Positions 1 to 5,982 of a DNA stretch of 7,989 nt are shown here, one piece after another (the stretch's first letter is position 1; each line of letters opens with the position of its first letter). The notes beneath the pieces are model-generated. The model was not told the origin of the DNA, made no database searches, and saw only the letters and a list, made by a program, of their open reading frames with translations. Position numbers and translations under genes: made by a program. Source of the DNA: CAIKMD01 sp035533255 (GTDB taxonomy: Bacteria; Pseudomonadota; Alphaproteobacteria; ATCC43930; CGMCC-115725); assembly GCA_035533255.1 (NCBI GenBank), contig DATLUE010000246.1, forward strand, positions 1 through 7,989. Reading direction: 5' to 3'.

Positions 1-254
1 CTTTTGCCGCGGCCGACGCGGCCGAAGATATAGAGACCTTTGGGTGGAGGCGGCGGGGGCTTGGCAAGGCCGAGGCGCGCGCGCCAACCGCCGCCAATGC
101 CGGGACGATAAACGCGCAGCTCGTCCCAGAGTTGCTGCAGCCGGGCGGCCGCGCGTGCTTGCAGCGGATCGGGCGCCAGCTCGCCTGCGGTCAAGCGCGC
201 GTGAAACAGCGCGAGCGGACCGGCAGCCTCGAAATCCTCGTCCGCCGCGCTCAA
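1..254 (-). CDS. zapE: Cell division protein ZapE / AFG1-like ATPase, N-terminal part (cut by window edge)
   Basis: This is the first 84 codons plus two bases of an AFG1/ZapE P-loop ATPase; the rest lies beyond the left edge. ZapE is an ATPase that interacts with FtsZ, and its mitochondrial homologue AFG1/LACE1 acts in respiratory-complex quality control. In the translation, the typical opening GPLALFHARLTAGELAPDP lies at residues 12-30. A proline run (KPPPPPPK, about 65-72) comes next, then GLYIFGRVGRGK (73-84), the start of the Walker A loop GxxGxGK[ST], which the window edge cuts. The frame is closed by a TGA 18 bases upstream, and between that stop and the conserved region the only usual start codon is TTG at 254-252. 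A GAGG (266-269) lies 11 bases upstream of it. The gene begins 13 bases after the sdhB stop, so it is probably the last gene of the sdh transcript. The family call is firm; the TTG start is inferred. Confidence 0.88.
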   Translation of the reverse strand, partial: MSAADEDFEAAGPLALFHARLTAGELAPDPLQARAAARLQQLWDELRVYRPGIGGGWRARLGLAKPPPPPPKGLYIFGRVGRGK

Positions 255-267
255 CCGGTCGCAGGCC

Positions 268-1047
268 TCATCGGCGCTCGACCATCATCAGCTTGATCTC
301 GGCGATCGCCTTGGCCGGGTTGAGGTTCTTCGGGCAGGTCTTGGTGCAGTTCATGATCGTGTGGCAACGATAGAGCCGGAACGGGTCTTCCAGCGCATCG
401 AGCCGCTCGCCAGTGTGCTCGTCGCGGCTGTCGGCGAGCCAGCGATAGGCCTGCAACAGGATCGCCGGACCGAGATAGCGATCGCCGTTCCACCAATAGG
501 ACGGGCAACTGGTCGAGCAGCAAAAGCACAGGATGCATTCCCACAGCCCGTCGAGCTTGGCGCGCTCGTCGATCGATTGGCGGCGCTCGCGATCGGGCGG
601 CGGCGGCGAATCCGCCTTCAGCCACGGCTCGATCATCCGATATTGCGCATAGATGCGGTTGAGGTCGGGAACCAGATCCTTCACCACCTCCATATGCGGC
701 AGCGGATAGATTTTCACCTCGCCCTTGACCTCGTCGATCGCCTTCAAACAGGCGAGCGTGTTGGTGCCGTCGATATTCATCGCGCAGGAGCCGCAAATCC
801 CCTCGCGGCACGAGCGCCGGAAGGTCAGCGTGGTATCGACCTCGTTCTTGATCTTGATCAGCGCGTCCAACACCATCGGGCCGCACTGATCGAGATCGAT
901 CGCATAGGTGTCGAGACGCGGGTTCTGCCCGTCATCGGGATTCCAGCGATAGATTTTGAAATTCCTGACCCGCTTGGCGCCGGTCGCGGCGGGATAGGTC
1001 TTGCCGGTGCCGACCTTGGAATTTTGCGGAAGCGTGAATTCGGCCAT
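268..1047 (-). CDS. sdhB: Succinate dehydrogenase iron-sulfur subunit SdhB
   Basis: This 259-residue protein is the electron-transfer subunit of complex II. It passes electrons from FAD in SdhA through three Fe-S clusters to ubiquinone at the inner membrane. An N-terminal 2Fe-2S ferredoxin domain carries SCREGICGSC, with ligands Cys80, Cys85, Cys88 and Cys100. The C-terminal ferredoxin domain has Cys171, 174, 177 and 238 for 4Fe-4S, and Cys181, 228 and 234 for 3Fe-4S. The ligand spacing (3-3-4-47-6-4) is the same as in E. coli SdhB. Trp186 and His229 fall where the E. coli quinone-site residues Trp164 and His207 sit. The ATG at 1047-1045 has a GAGAG five bases upstream. Gene order is sdhC-D-A-B. 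Unusually, sdhB is separated from sdhA by 201 bp of palindromic repeats. Its ATG overlaps, as TAATG, the stop of a short open frame running through those repeats. All ligands are intact, so the gene looks functional. Confidence 0.98.
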   Translation of the reverse strand: MAEFTLPQNSKVGTGKTYPAATGAKRVRNFKIYRWNPDDGQNPRLDTYAIDLDQCGPMVLDALIKIKNEVDTTLTFRRSCREGICGSCAMNIDGTNTLACLKAIDEVKGEVKIYPLPHMEVVKDLVPDLNRIYAQYRMIEPWLKADSPPPPDRERRQSIDERAKLDGLWECILCFCCSTSCPSYWWNGDRYLGPAILLQAYRWLADSRDEHTGERLDALEDPFRLYRCHTIMNCTKTCPKNLNPAKAIAEIKLMMVERR

Positions 1048-1079
1048 TATGACTCTCGCGCTGGAATAGCATCGAGCGC

Positions 1080-1119
1080 CCTTCGAGACGGCCGCTTCGC
1101 GGCCTCCTCGGGGTGAGGC
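1080..1119. repeat. Short palindromic intergenic repeat, copy 1
   Basis: The core is a perfect 6-bp inverted repeat, GGCCGC (1090-1095) with GCGGCC (1099-1104) around a TTC loop. It extends outward, after a two-base internal loop, through GAG/CTC pairing to about 1081-1113. The flanks CCCTTCGAGA and TCCTCGGGGTGAG match the style of the repeats scattered through Bradyrhizobium-like genomes (CTTCGAGA...CCTCA.GGTGAGG). It sits in the sdhA-sdhB gap just upstream of sdhB and will form a hairpin in the sdh mRNA. Family membership is from memory and was not searched. Confidence 0.7.
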
Positions 1120-1148
1120 AGTTTTCTTAATGCCATCGAAAATCTCTC

Positions 1149-1228
1149 CTCATGCTGAGGAGCGCTGCCCTTTCGAGAGACCGCCTGCGGCTCCTCCGCA
1201 TGAGAGCAGCGCGTCTCGAAGCACGCAG
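1149..1228. repeat. Nested pair of palindromic intergenic repeats, copies 2 and 3
   Basis: CTCATGCTGAGGAGC (1149-1163) pairs with GCTCCTCCGCATGAG (1190-1204) over 14 of 15 positions. A second, perfect 7-bp inverted repeat, GCGCTGC (1162-1168) with GCAGCGC (1206-1212), overlaps its edges. The inner stretch at about 1168-1205 (CCCTTTCGAGAG...CTCCTCCGCATGAG) has the same orientation and build as copy 1. The outer parts (1149-1168 and 1206-1228, ending GCGTCTCGAAGCACG) read as one copy in the opposite orientation. The simplest reading is that one repeat inserted into the loop of another. TTCGAGA (1172-1178) can also pair with TCTCGAA (1214-1220), which competes with the long stem. Confidence 0.7.
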
Positions 1229-1248
1229 GATCGCCTTGCAACCTCATA

Positions 1249-3039
1249 TCAATAGACCCGCGCCTTGGGCGGGAAGACCTGGACCTCGTTCGACAACGTG
1301 TACATGTGCACGGGCCGCGTGCCGAGCCTGACCTTGCCGTCGTCGCCGAGCGACGCGACCGTGTGAACCATCCAGTTGACGTCGTCGCGATCGGGAAAAT
1401 CCTCGCGCGCGTGGGCGCCGCGGCTTTCCGTGCGGTTGACCGCGGAATAGATCGAGACCTTGGCCTGGGCGATCAGGTTCTCGAGCTCGAGCGCCTCGAC
1501 CAGATCGCTGTTCCAGATCATCGAGCGGTCGTTGACCTGGAGATCGGCGACCGAGGCGGCGATGTCGTCGATCTTCTTGGCGCCAGCCTCGAGCGTCTCG
1601 GCGGTGCGGAACACCGCACAGTCGTTTTGCATGACCTTCTGCATCGCCAGCCGAATCTCGCCGGTCTTGAGCTTGCCCTTGGCGTTGCGCACGCGATCGA
1701 AGCGCGCGAGCGCCTTCTCGTCGCGAGTAGCGGCGAGCGGCTTGTGCGGCTGGCCCGGTTTCACGATTTGCGCCGTCCGCAACGCCGCCGCGCGGCCGAA
1801 GACCACGATATCGAGCAGCGAATTGGTGCCGAGGCGGTTGGCGCCGTGGACCGAGACGCAGGCCGCCTCGCCGATCGCCATCAGGCCGGGCACGATATGC
1901 TCGGGATCGGCGGCGGTCGGCGCGATCGCTTCGGCGTGGTGGTTGGTCGGGATGCCGCCCATGTTGTAATGCACGGTCGGCAGGATCGGAATCGGCTCCT
2001 TGGTCACCTCGACGCCGGCGAAGATTTTCGCGGTCTCGGAAATCCCCGGCAGCCGCTCATGCAGCACCTTGGGATCGAGATGCTCCAGATGCAGCATGAT
2101 GTGATCCTTCAAGGGACCGCAGCCGCGGCCCTCGCGGATCTCGATCGTCATCGCGCGGCTGACGACGTCGCGCGAGGCCAAATCCTTGGCGGAAGGCGCA
2201 TAGCGCTCCATGAAGCGCTCGCCCTCGGAATTGGTGACGTAACCGCCTTCGCCGCGCGCGCCTTCGGTGATGAGACAGCCGGCGCCGTAGATGCCGGTCG
2301 GGTGGAACTGGATGAATTCCATGTCCTGCAGCGGCAGGCCGGCGCGCAGCACCATGGCATTGCCGTCGCCGGTGCAGGTATGCGCCGAGGTGCAGGAGAA
2401 ATAGGCGCGGCCGTAGCCGCCGGTCGCCATCACCACCATATGCGCGCGAAAGCGATGCATCGTGCCGTCTTCGAGATTCCAGGCCAGCACGCCGCGGCAC
2501 ACACCTTCCTCGTCCATCACCAGATCGATCGCGAAATACTCGACGAAGAACTCGGCCTGCGCCTTCAAACATTGCTGATAGAGCGTGTGGATGATGGCGT
2601 GGCCGGTGCGGTCGGCCGCGGCAGCGGCGCGCTTGGCCATTTCCTTGCCGTAGTTGACGGTATGGCCGCCGAACGGCCGCTGATAGATCCGGCCGTCCTC
2701 GGTGCGCGAGAACGGCACGCCGAAATGCTCGAGCTCATAGACCGCCGGGATCGCCTCGCGGCACATGTATTCGATCGCGTCCTGGTCGCCGAGCCAGTCG
2801 GAGCCCTTGACGGTATCGTACATGTGCCAGCGCCAATCGTCCTCGCCCATGTTGCCGAGCGCGGCGCCGATGCCGCCTTGCGCGGCGACGGTGTGGCTGC
2901 GAGTCGGAAACACCTTGGTGACGCAGGCGGTCTTGAGGCCGGCCGCGGCCATGCCGAGCGTTGCGCGCAGACCGGCGCCGCCGGCGCCGACGACGATCAC
3001 ATCGTAAAGATGCTCTGTGACGGGATAGGCTTGAGGCAT
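1249..3039 (-). CDS. sdhA: Succinate dehydrogenase flavoprotein subunit SdhA
   Basis: This 596-residue protein is the catalytic subunit that oxidises succinate to fumarate with covalently bound FAD, on the cytoplasmic face of complex II. The dinucleotide-binding motif VVGAGGAG is at residues 16-23. The covalent FAD histidine is His49 in TRSHTVAAQGG. Substrate-site and catalytic residues lie at family positions: His246 (QFHPTG), Arg290 (SRDVVSR), His357 (TVHYNMGG) and Arg402 (ANRLGTNS). They correspond to E. coli His242, Arg286, His354 and Arg399. The C-terminal helical and capping region is complete and ends in PPKARVY. I chose the ATG at 3039, which gives MPQAYPVTEHLYDVIVVGAG and starts five bases after the sdhD stop. 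The frame stays open to 3597, but only as a shadow inside sdhD and sdhC. The Shine-Dalgarno is weak (AGAG, nine bases upstream), which suggests coupling to sdhD translation. The length is normal for the family. Confidence 0.98.
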   Translation of the reverse strand: MPQAYPVTEHLYDVIVVGAGGAGLRATLGMAAAGLKTACVTKVFPTRSHTVAAQGGIGAALGNMGEDDWRWHMYDTVKGSDWLGDQDAIEYMCREAIPAVYELEHFGVPFSRTEDGRIYQRPFGGHTVNYGKEMAKRAAAAADRTGHAIIHTLYQQCLKAQAEFFVEYFAIDLVMDEEGVCRGVLAWNLEDGTMHRFRAHMVVMATGGYGRAYFSCTSAHTCTGDGNAMVLRAGLPLQDMEFIQFHPTGIYGAGCLITEGARGEGGYVTNSEGERFMERYAPSAKDLASRDVVSRAMTIEIREGRGCGPLKDHIMLHLEHLDPKVLHERLPGISETAKIFAGVEVTKEPIPILPTVHYNMGGIPTNHHAEAIAPTAADPEHIVPGLMAIGEAACVSVHGANRLGTNSLLDIVVFGRAAALRTAQIVKPGQPHKPLAATRDEKALARFDRVRNAKGKLKTGEIRLAMQKVMQNDCAVFRTAETLEAGAKKIDDIAASVADLQVNDRSMIWNSDLVEALELENLIAQAKVSIYSAVNRTESRGAHAREDFPDRDDVNWMVHTVASLGDDGKVRLGTRPVHMYTLSNEVQVFPPKARVY

Positions 3040-3044
3040 GGGCG

Positions 3045-3434
3045 TCAACTCTGAAAGGCGATGCGCAGCACCGCGAAGATGCCGGCGGCGGCGAGCGCGA
3101 AGGCGACGAATTTGTTGAGCAGCAAGACGGAAATCTTCAGCCACTCGGTATGGACGTAATCCTCGACCACGACCTGGATGCCGAGCGCCATGTGATAGAA
3201 GGCGGCGATCAGCATCAGCACGGTCGCGATCGCCGGCACCGGCGCATGCAGCCAGGCGACGACAGCGGCGCGGCCGGCGCCGGTCAAGCCGATCAGCGCG
3301 ATGACGAACCACAACAGCAGCGGGATCATCGCCACCGCGGTGACGCGTTGCGCCCACCAATGGGCGACGCCTTCCTTGGCCGAGCCCAGCCCCATGACGC
3401 GCCCCAAGGGGCTGCGCAGCCGCGTGTCGCTCAT
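3045..3434 (-). CDS. sdhD: Succinate dehydrogenase hydrophobic membrane anchor SdhD
   Basis: This 129-residue integral membrane protein, with SdhC, anchors SdhAB and forms the heme b and ubiquinone sites. Three membrane segments are visible at about residues 30-52, 64-90 and 101-125. His81 (AAFYHMALG) is the probable axial heme ligand. Asp92-Tyr93 in VEDYVH lie 11 and 12 residues further on, the same spacing as E. coli His71 to Asp82-Tyr83, where Tyr83 lines the quinone pocket. The N-terminal HWWAQRVTA is typical of alphaproteobacterial SdhD. The ATG at 3434 follows an AAAGGG about eight bases upstream. The sdhC stop is 18 bases before the start, and sdhA follows after five. The SdhC/SdhD assignment rests on the heme/quinone motif and on gene order. 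Confidence 0.95.
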   Translation of the reverse strand: MSDTRLRSPLGRVMGLGSAKEGVAHWWAQRVTAVAMIPLLLWFVIALIGLTGAGRAAVVAWLHAPVPAIATVLMLIAAFYHMALGIQVVVEDYVHTEWLKISVLLLNKFVAFALAAAGIFAVLRIAFQS

Positions 3435-3452
3435 CGCCAGCCCTTTGCCAAA

Positions 3453-3842
3453 TCAGCCTCGCACCACATAGGCCGCAATCCAGGCGATCAGCGTCAGCGC
3501 GACGCTGCCGACGACCACGGTCCAGCCCGAGGCATAGGCGGTCTTGAGCTTGAAGCCGCGCCCGGCGTCCCAGACGAGGTGGCGGACGCCATTGCACAGG
3601 TGAAAGAACAGCGACCAGGTCCAGCCGAGCAGCAACAGCCGCCCGATCCAGGAATGCCAGAAAGCCTCAGCGACGCCGAACGCATCGGCGCTGGTCGCGG
3701 CCGCCAGCAGCCACCAGACGAGCAGGATGGTCCCGACCGCCAAGGCAAGCCCGGTGGCGCGGTGGCTGATCGACAGAATCGATGTCAGCTGAGGCTTGTA
3801 GATTTGAAGATGCGGCGACAGCGGCCGTTGAATTTGCGACAT
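3453..3842 (-). CDS. sdhC: Succinate dehydrogenase cytochrome b556 subunit SdhC
   Basis: This 129-residue membrane anchor is the first gene of the sdhCDAB set. The signature RPLSPHLQIYKPQLTSI (residues 6-22) is followed by SISHRATG. Here Ser24 and Arg28 match E. coli SdhC Ser27 and Arg31, which contact ubiquinone. FFHLCNGVRHLVWD contains His81, the probable second axial ligand of heme b (E. coli His84), and His88. Membrane segments fall at about 29-49, 64-86 and 106-127. The ATG at 3842 has only a weak GAGA eight bases upstream. A promoter candidate sits 53-80 bases upstream, at 3895-3922, so the operon may be transcribed independently of the lyase gene before it. The protein is complete with no missing key residues. 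Confidence 0.96.
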   Translation of the reverse strand: MSQIQRPLSPHLQIYKPQLTSILSISHRATGLALAVGTILLVWWLLAAATSADAFGVAEAFWHSWIGRLLLLGWTWSLFFHLCNGVRHLVWDAGRGFKLKTAYASGWTVVVGSVALTLIAWIAAYVVRG

Positions 3843-3894
3843 CCGGAGATTCTCGGCTCGATCGCGGGGCGGGCTAGACGGAGAAGCGGCGATG

Positions 3895-3922
3895 ATTTAA
3901 CCCGCGAGGTCGGCCAAGTCAA
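3895..3922 (-). promoter_or_regulatory. Candidate sigma70-type promoter for sdhCDAB-zapE
   Basis: Read on the minus strand, a -35 box TTGACT (3922-3917, 5 of 6 consensus bases) is separated by 16 bp from a -10 box TTAAAT (3900-3895, 4 of 6). It lies in the 94-bp gap between the lyase stop and the sdhC start and would give a leader of roughly 45 bases. It is the most AT-rich spot in a GC-rich gap. This is a prediction from sequence alone, and no operator site was recognised. Confidence 0.5.
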
Positions 3923-3936
3923 TCCAAGCGCGCTCA

Positions 3937-4812
3937 CTACGGGGTTGCGAGCGCCGCAATTGCCGCTGTGAGATCAAGCAGATACTGCGCCTCGTCGGCA
4001 TGGAGCTGCTCGATCATGCGGCCGTCCAGCGCGGCGACCGCGCGGCCCTGCGCCTTGGCGGCGGCGAAAGCATCGACCACGCGTCGCGCCACGGCCACCT
4101 CGTCCGCGCTCGGCGCGAAGGCGGCATTGGCCGGCGCGATCTGATCGGGATGGATTAGCGTCTTGCCGGCAAAACCGAGATCGCGGCCCTGGCGGCACGC
4201 GGCGGCGAAGGCATCGACGTTCCGGAAATCGGGCCGCACGGAATCGAGCGGGTCGAGGCCATGCGCCCGCGCGGCCAGAACGCAGAGCTGCAAGGCGGTC
4301 ATCAGCGGCGCGCGATCGGGCTGCACGCGGCTGCGCAAATCCTTGCCGAGGTCTTCCGTGCCCATGACCAGCGCCGAAAGCCGCGGGCTCGCCGCCGCGA
4401 TCGCCTCGGCACGCAGCAAGGCGAGCGGCACTTCCATCATGCACCAGAGCGCCAAGGCCGGCTTCGCGCCGAAGCGCGTTAGCGCTGATTCCACCGCGCG
4501 CACCTCGTCGCCGCTCGCGACTTTCGGCAGCAGCACGGCGTCGATCGGAAGCGTGGCTGCAAAGCGCAAATCGTCGTTCTGCCACGGGCTCGCCGCGCCA
4601 TTGACCCGCAGGACCAGCTCGCGCCGGCCATAGCCGCTGGCGGCAAGCGCTGCGATGATCTGGCCGCGCGCCGCGTCCTTGGCCTCGGGCGCGACCGAAT
4701 CCTCAAGATCGAAGATCAACGCGTCGGCCGGCAGGCTGCGCGCCTTCTCTTGCGCGCGCGCATTGCCGCCCGGCAGGAACAGCACGGAGCGGCGCGGACG
4801 CGGCGCGGGCAT
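3937..4812 (-). CDS. HpcH/HpaI aldolase / CitE-like CoA ester lyase (malyl-CoA lyase type)
   Basis: This 291-residue TIM-barrel enzyme belongs to the citrate lyase beta / malyl-CoA lyase superfamily. Members cleave or form C-C bonds in 3-hydroxyacyl-CoA esters such as malyl-CoA, citramalyl-CoA or methylmalyl-CoA, or hydrolyse malyl-CoA. Visible motifs are RSVLFLPGGN (8-17), the acidic DLEDSVAP (35-42), LRVNG with Arg69, MMEVP with Mg2+ ligand Glu127, GTEDLG with Asp154, and GKTLIHPDQI (216-225). The Glu127-Asp154 spacing of 27 equals that of the Glu/Asp metal pair in characterised malyl-CoA lyases. No citrate lyase alpha or gamma (acyl carrier) genes are adjacent, which argues against true CitE. 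The ATG at 4812 is eight bases after the asd stop and has no good Shine-Dalgarno, so coupling to asd is likely. The frame is open upstream to 4944, but only as an overlap with asd. Substrate cannot be settled from sequence. Confidence 0.88.
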   Translation of the reverse strand: MPAPRPRRSVLFLPGGNARAQEKARSLPADALIFDLEDSVAPEAKDAARGQIIAALAASGYGRRELVLRVNGAASPWQNDDLRFAATLPIDAVLLPKVASGDEVRAVESALTRFGAKPALALWCMMEVPLALLRAEAIAAASPRLSALVMGTEDLGKDLRSRVQPDRAPLMTALQLCVLAARAHGLDPLDSVRPDFRNVDAFAAACRQGRDLGFAGKTLIHPDQIAPANAAFAPSADEVAVARRVVDAFAAAKAQGRAVAALDGRMIEQLHADEAQYLLDLTAAIAALATP

Positions 4813-4820
4813 GGGACGCT

Positions 4821-5870
4821 TCAGAGCGCCTTTTGCGGCGCCTTTGCCGACGGCTTGCCGGTCAGATACTCGCTCGCCAGCAGCTCGGCGATTTGGACAG
4901 CGTTGAGCGCGGCGCCCTTGCGCAGATTGTCGGCCACCACCCAAAGGCTCAGCCCGTTCGCGACCGTCAGATCCTTGCGGATGCGGCTGACATAAACCGC
5001 GTCCTCGCCCGCGGCCTCGACCGGCGTGACATAGCCGTCATTGGTGCGGTGATCGACCACGACCACGCCTGGCGCGCTTTGCAGCGCGCGGCGCGCTTCG
5101 CTCTCGGTGATCGGCATCGCGAATTCAAGGGTCACCGCCTCGGCATGGCCGATGAACACCGGCACCCGCACGCAGGTCGCATGCACCGCGATGTCGGGAT
5201 CGAGGATCTTCTTGGTCTCGGCCATCATCTTCCATTCTTCCTTGGTCGAGCCGTCATCCATGAAGATGTCGATATGCGGGATGACGTTGAAGGCGATCTG
5301 CTTGGTGAACAGCTCGATCTTGGGCGGATCGTTGACATAAACGCCGCGCGTCTGGGTGAACAGCTCGTCCATCGCCGCGCGGCCGCCGCCCGAAACCGAT
5401 TGATAGGTCGCGACCACCACGCGCTTGATGCGCGCGAGATCGTGCAGCGGCTTCAGCGCGACCACCATCTGGATGGTCGAGCAATTCGGATTGGCGATGA
5501 TATTGCGCTTCGAATACAGCGCGAGCGCATCCGGATTGACCTCGGGCACGACCAGCGGCACGTCGCGGTCCATGCGAAAATGCGAGGTGTTGTCGATCAC
5601 CACCGCGCCCGCCTTGGCGGCGCGCGGCGCATGGACGGCCGAGACCTTGGCGCCCGGCGAGAACAGCGCGATGTCGACGCCCTTGAAATCGTATTTGTCG
5701 AGGTCCTGGACCTTGAGATTGTGGTCGCCGAACGAGACTTCGTGGCCGATGCTGCGCGCCGAGGCGACAGCGTGAACTTCCGAGACCGGAAATTTGCGCT
5801 CGGCGAGAACCGTGAGCATCTCGCGGCCGACATTGCCGGTGGCGCCGACCACCGCGACCTTGAACGCCAT
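4821..5870 (-). CDS. asd: Aspartate-semialdehyde dehydrogenase
   Basis: This enzyme reduces L-aspartyl-4-phosphate to aspartate-4-semialdehyde with NADPH in the cytoplasm. That step is the branch point to lysine/diaminopimelate, threonine and methionine. The protein has 349 residues. The N-terminal Rossmann motif GATGNVG is at 9-15, and ASARSIG (37-42) is the NADP-phosphate contact region. The nucleophile is Cys130 in NPNCSTIQ. Gln157 lies in YQSVSGGG, and the acid/base His241 lies in VRVPVFIGHAEA. The start is clear: the ATG at 5870 has AGGAG (5883-5879) eight bases upstream, the best Shine-Dalgarno on the minus strand. It is divergent from the HdeD-family gene across a 112-bp gap and leads the minus-strand block, with the lyase gene eight bases downstream. 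Full length, with all active-site residues present. Confidence 0.97.
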   Translation of the reverse strand: MAFKVAVVGATGNVGREMLTVLAERKFPVSEVHAVASARSIGHEVSFGDHNLKVQDLDKYDFKGVDIALFSPGAKVSAVHAPRAAKAGAVVIDNTSHFRMDRDVPLVVPEVNPDALALYSKRNIIANPNCSTIQMVVALKPLHDLARIKRVVVATYQSVSGGGRAAMDELFTQTRGVYVNDPPKIELFTKQIAFNVIPHIDIFMDDGSTKEEWKMMAETKKILDPDIAVHATCVRVPVFIGHAEAVTLEFAMPITESEARRALQSAPGVVVVDHRTNDGYVTPVEAAGEDAVYVSRIRKDLTVANGLSLWVVADNLRKGAALNAVQIAELLASEYLTGKPSAKAPQKAL

Positions 5871-5918
5871 GACACATACTCCTGTCGATGCGAGCCCACC
5901 TACAAAACCCGGTGCGAC

Positions 5919-5952
5919 TTGACAAGCCTTCGCCCCCGTCCGGCGCTATAGT
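5919..5952 (+). promoter_or_regulatory. Possible promoter elements in the asd / HdeD-family divergent gap
   Basis: A perfect TTGACA (5919-5924) and a TATAGT (5947-5952) face the HdeD-family gene, but they are 22 bp apart, too far for an ordinary sigma70 promoter. CTTGACAAG is nearly self-complementary, so a TTGTCA also faces asd, without a convincing -10 behind it. The gap must hold promoters for two divergent genes, but I cannot fix either one. It may instead be read by another sigma factor. Confidence 0.25.
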
Positions 5953-5982
5953 CGCGATCCGACAGATTGAGGGGAATAAGCC

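Larger units (their letters stand above)
1047..1247 (-). other. 66-codon open frame bridging sdhA and sdhB through repeats (doubtful as a protein gene)
   Basis: This frame begins with an ATG one base after the sdhA stop (TGATATG) and ends in a TAA that overlaps the sdhB start (TAATG). It would encode 66 residues, including the stretches MALRKLPHPEEAAKRPSRRA and ETRCSHAEEP. These are what the palindromic repeats at 1080-1119 and 1149-1228 give when translated, and repeats of this type often produce spurious HPEE-type ORFs in related genomes. I see no strong ribosome binding site and no recognisable domain. A real protein is therefore unlikely. The exact fit between the two sdh genes does leave room for a role in translational coupling across the gap. 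Confidence 0.2.

Noticed and set aside
251..886. 211-codon minus-strand frame overlapping sdhB
   Set aside because: It is an alternative frame of sdhB. Its last codons cover the sdhB-zapE junction, but ZapE homology lies in a different frame.
1048..1248. Repeats as a CRISPR array
   Set aside because: Only two or three imperfect palindromic units in mixed orientations, with no regular spacers and no cas genes.
1306..3054. 582-codon open frame on the plus strand
   Set aside because: It is antisense to sdhA, has no recognisable domain and is rich in Arg, Ala, Gly and His. It is a GC-rich codon-bias shadow of a gene with all its catalytic residues intact.
3040..3597. Long N-terminal extension of SdhA to 3597
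   Set aside because: The in-frame extension overlaps sdhD and part of sdhC and is low-complexity. SdhA homology begins just after the ATG at 3039, five bases past the sdhD stop.
4833..5951. 372-codon open frame on the plus strand
   Set aside because: It is antisense to asd with low-complexity composition and no ribosome site. asd on the other strand is unambiguous.
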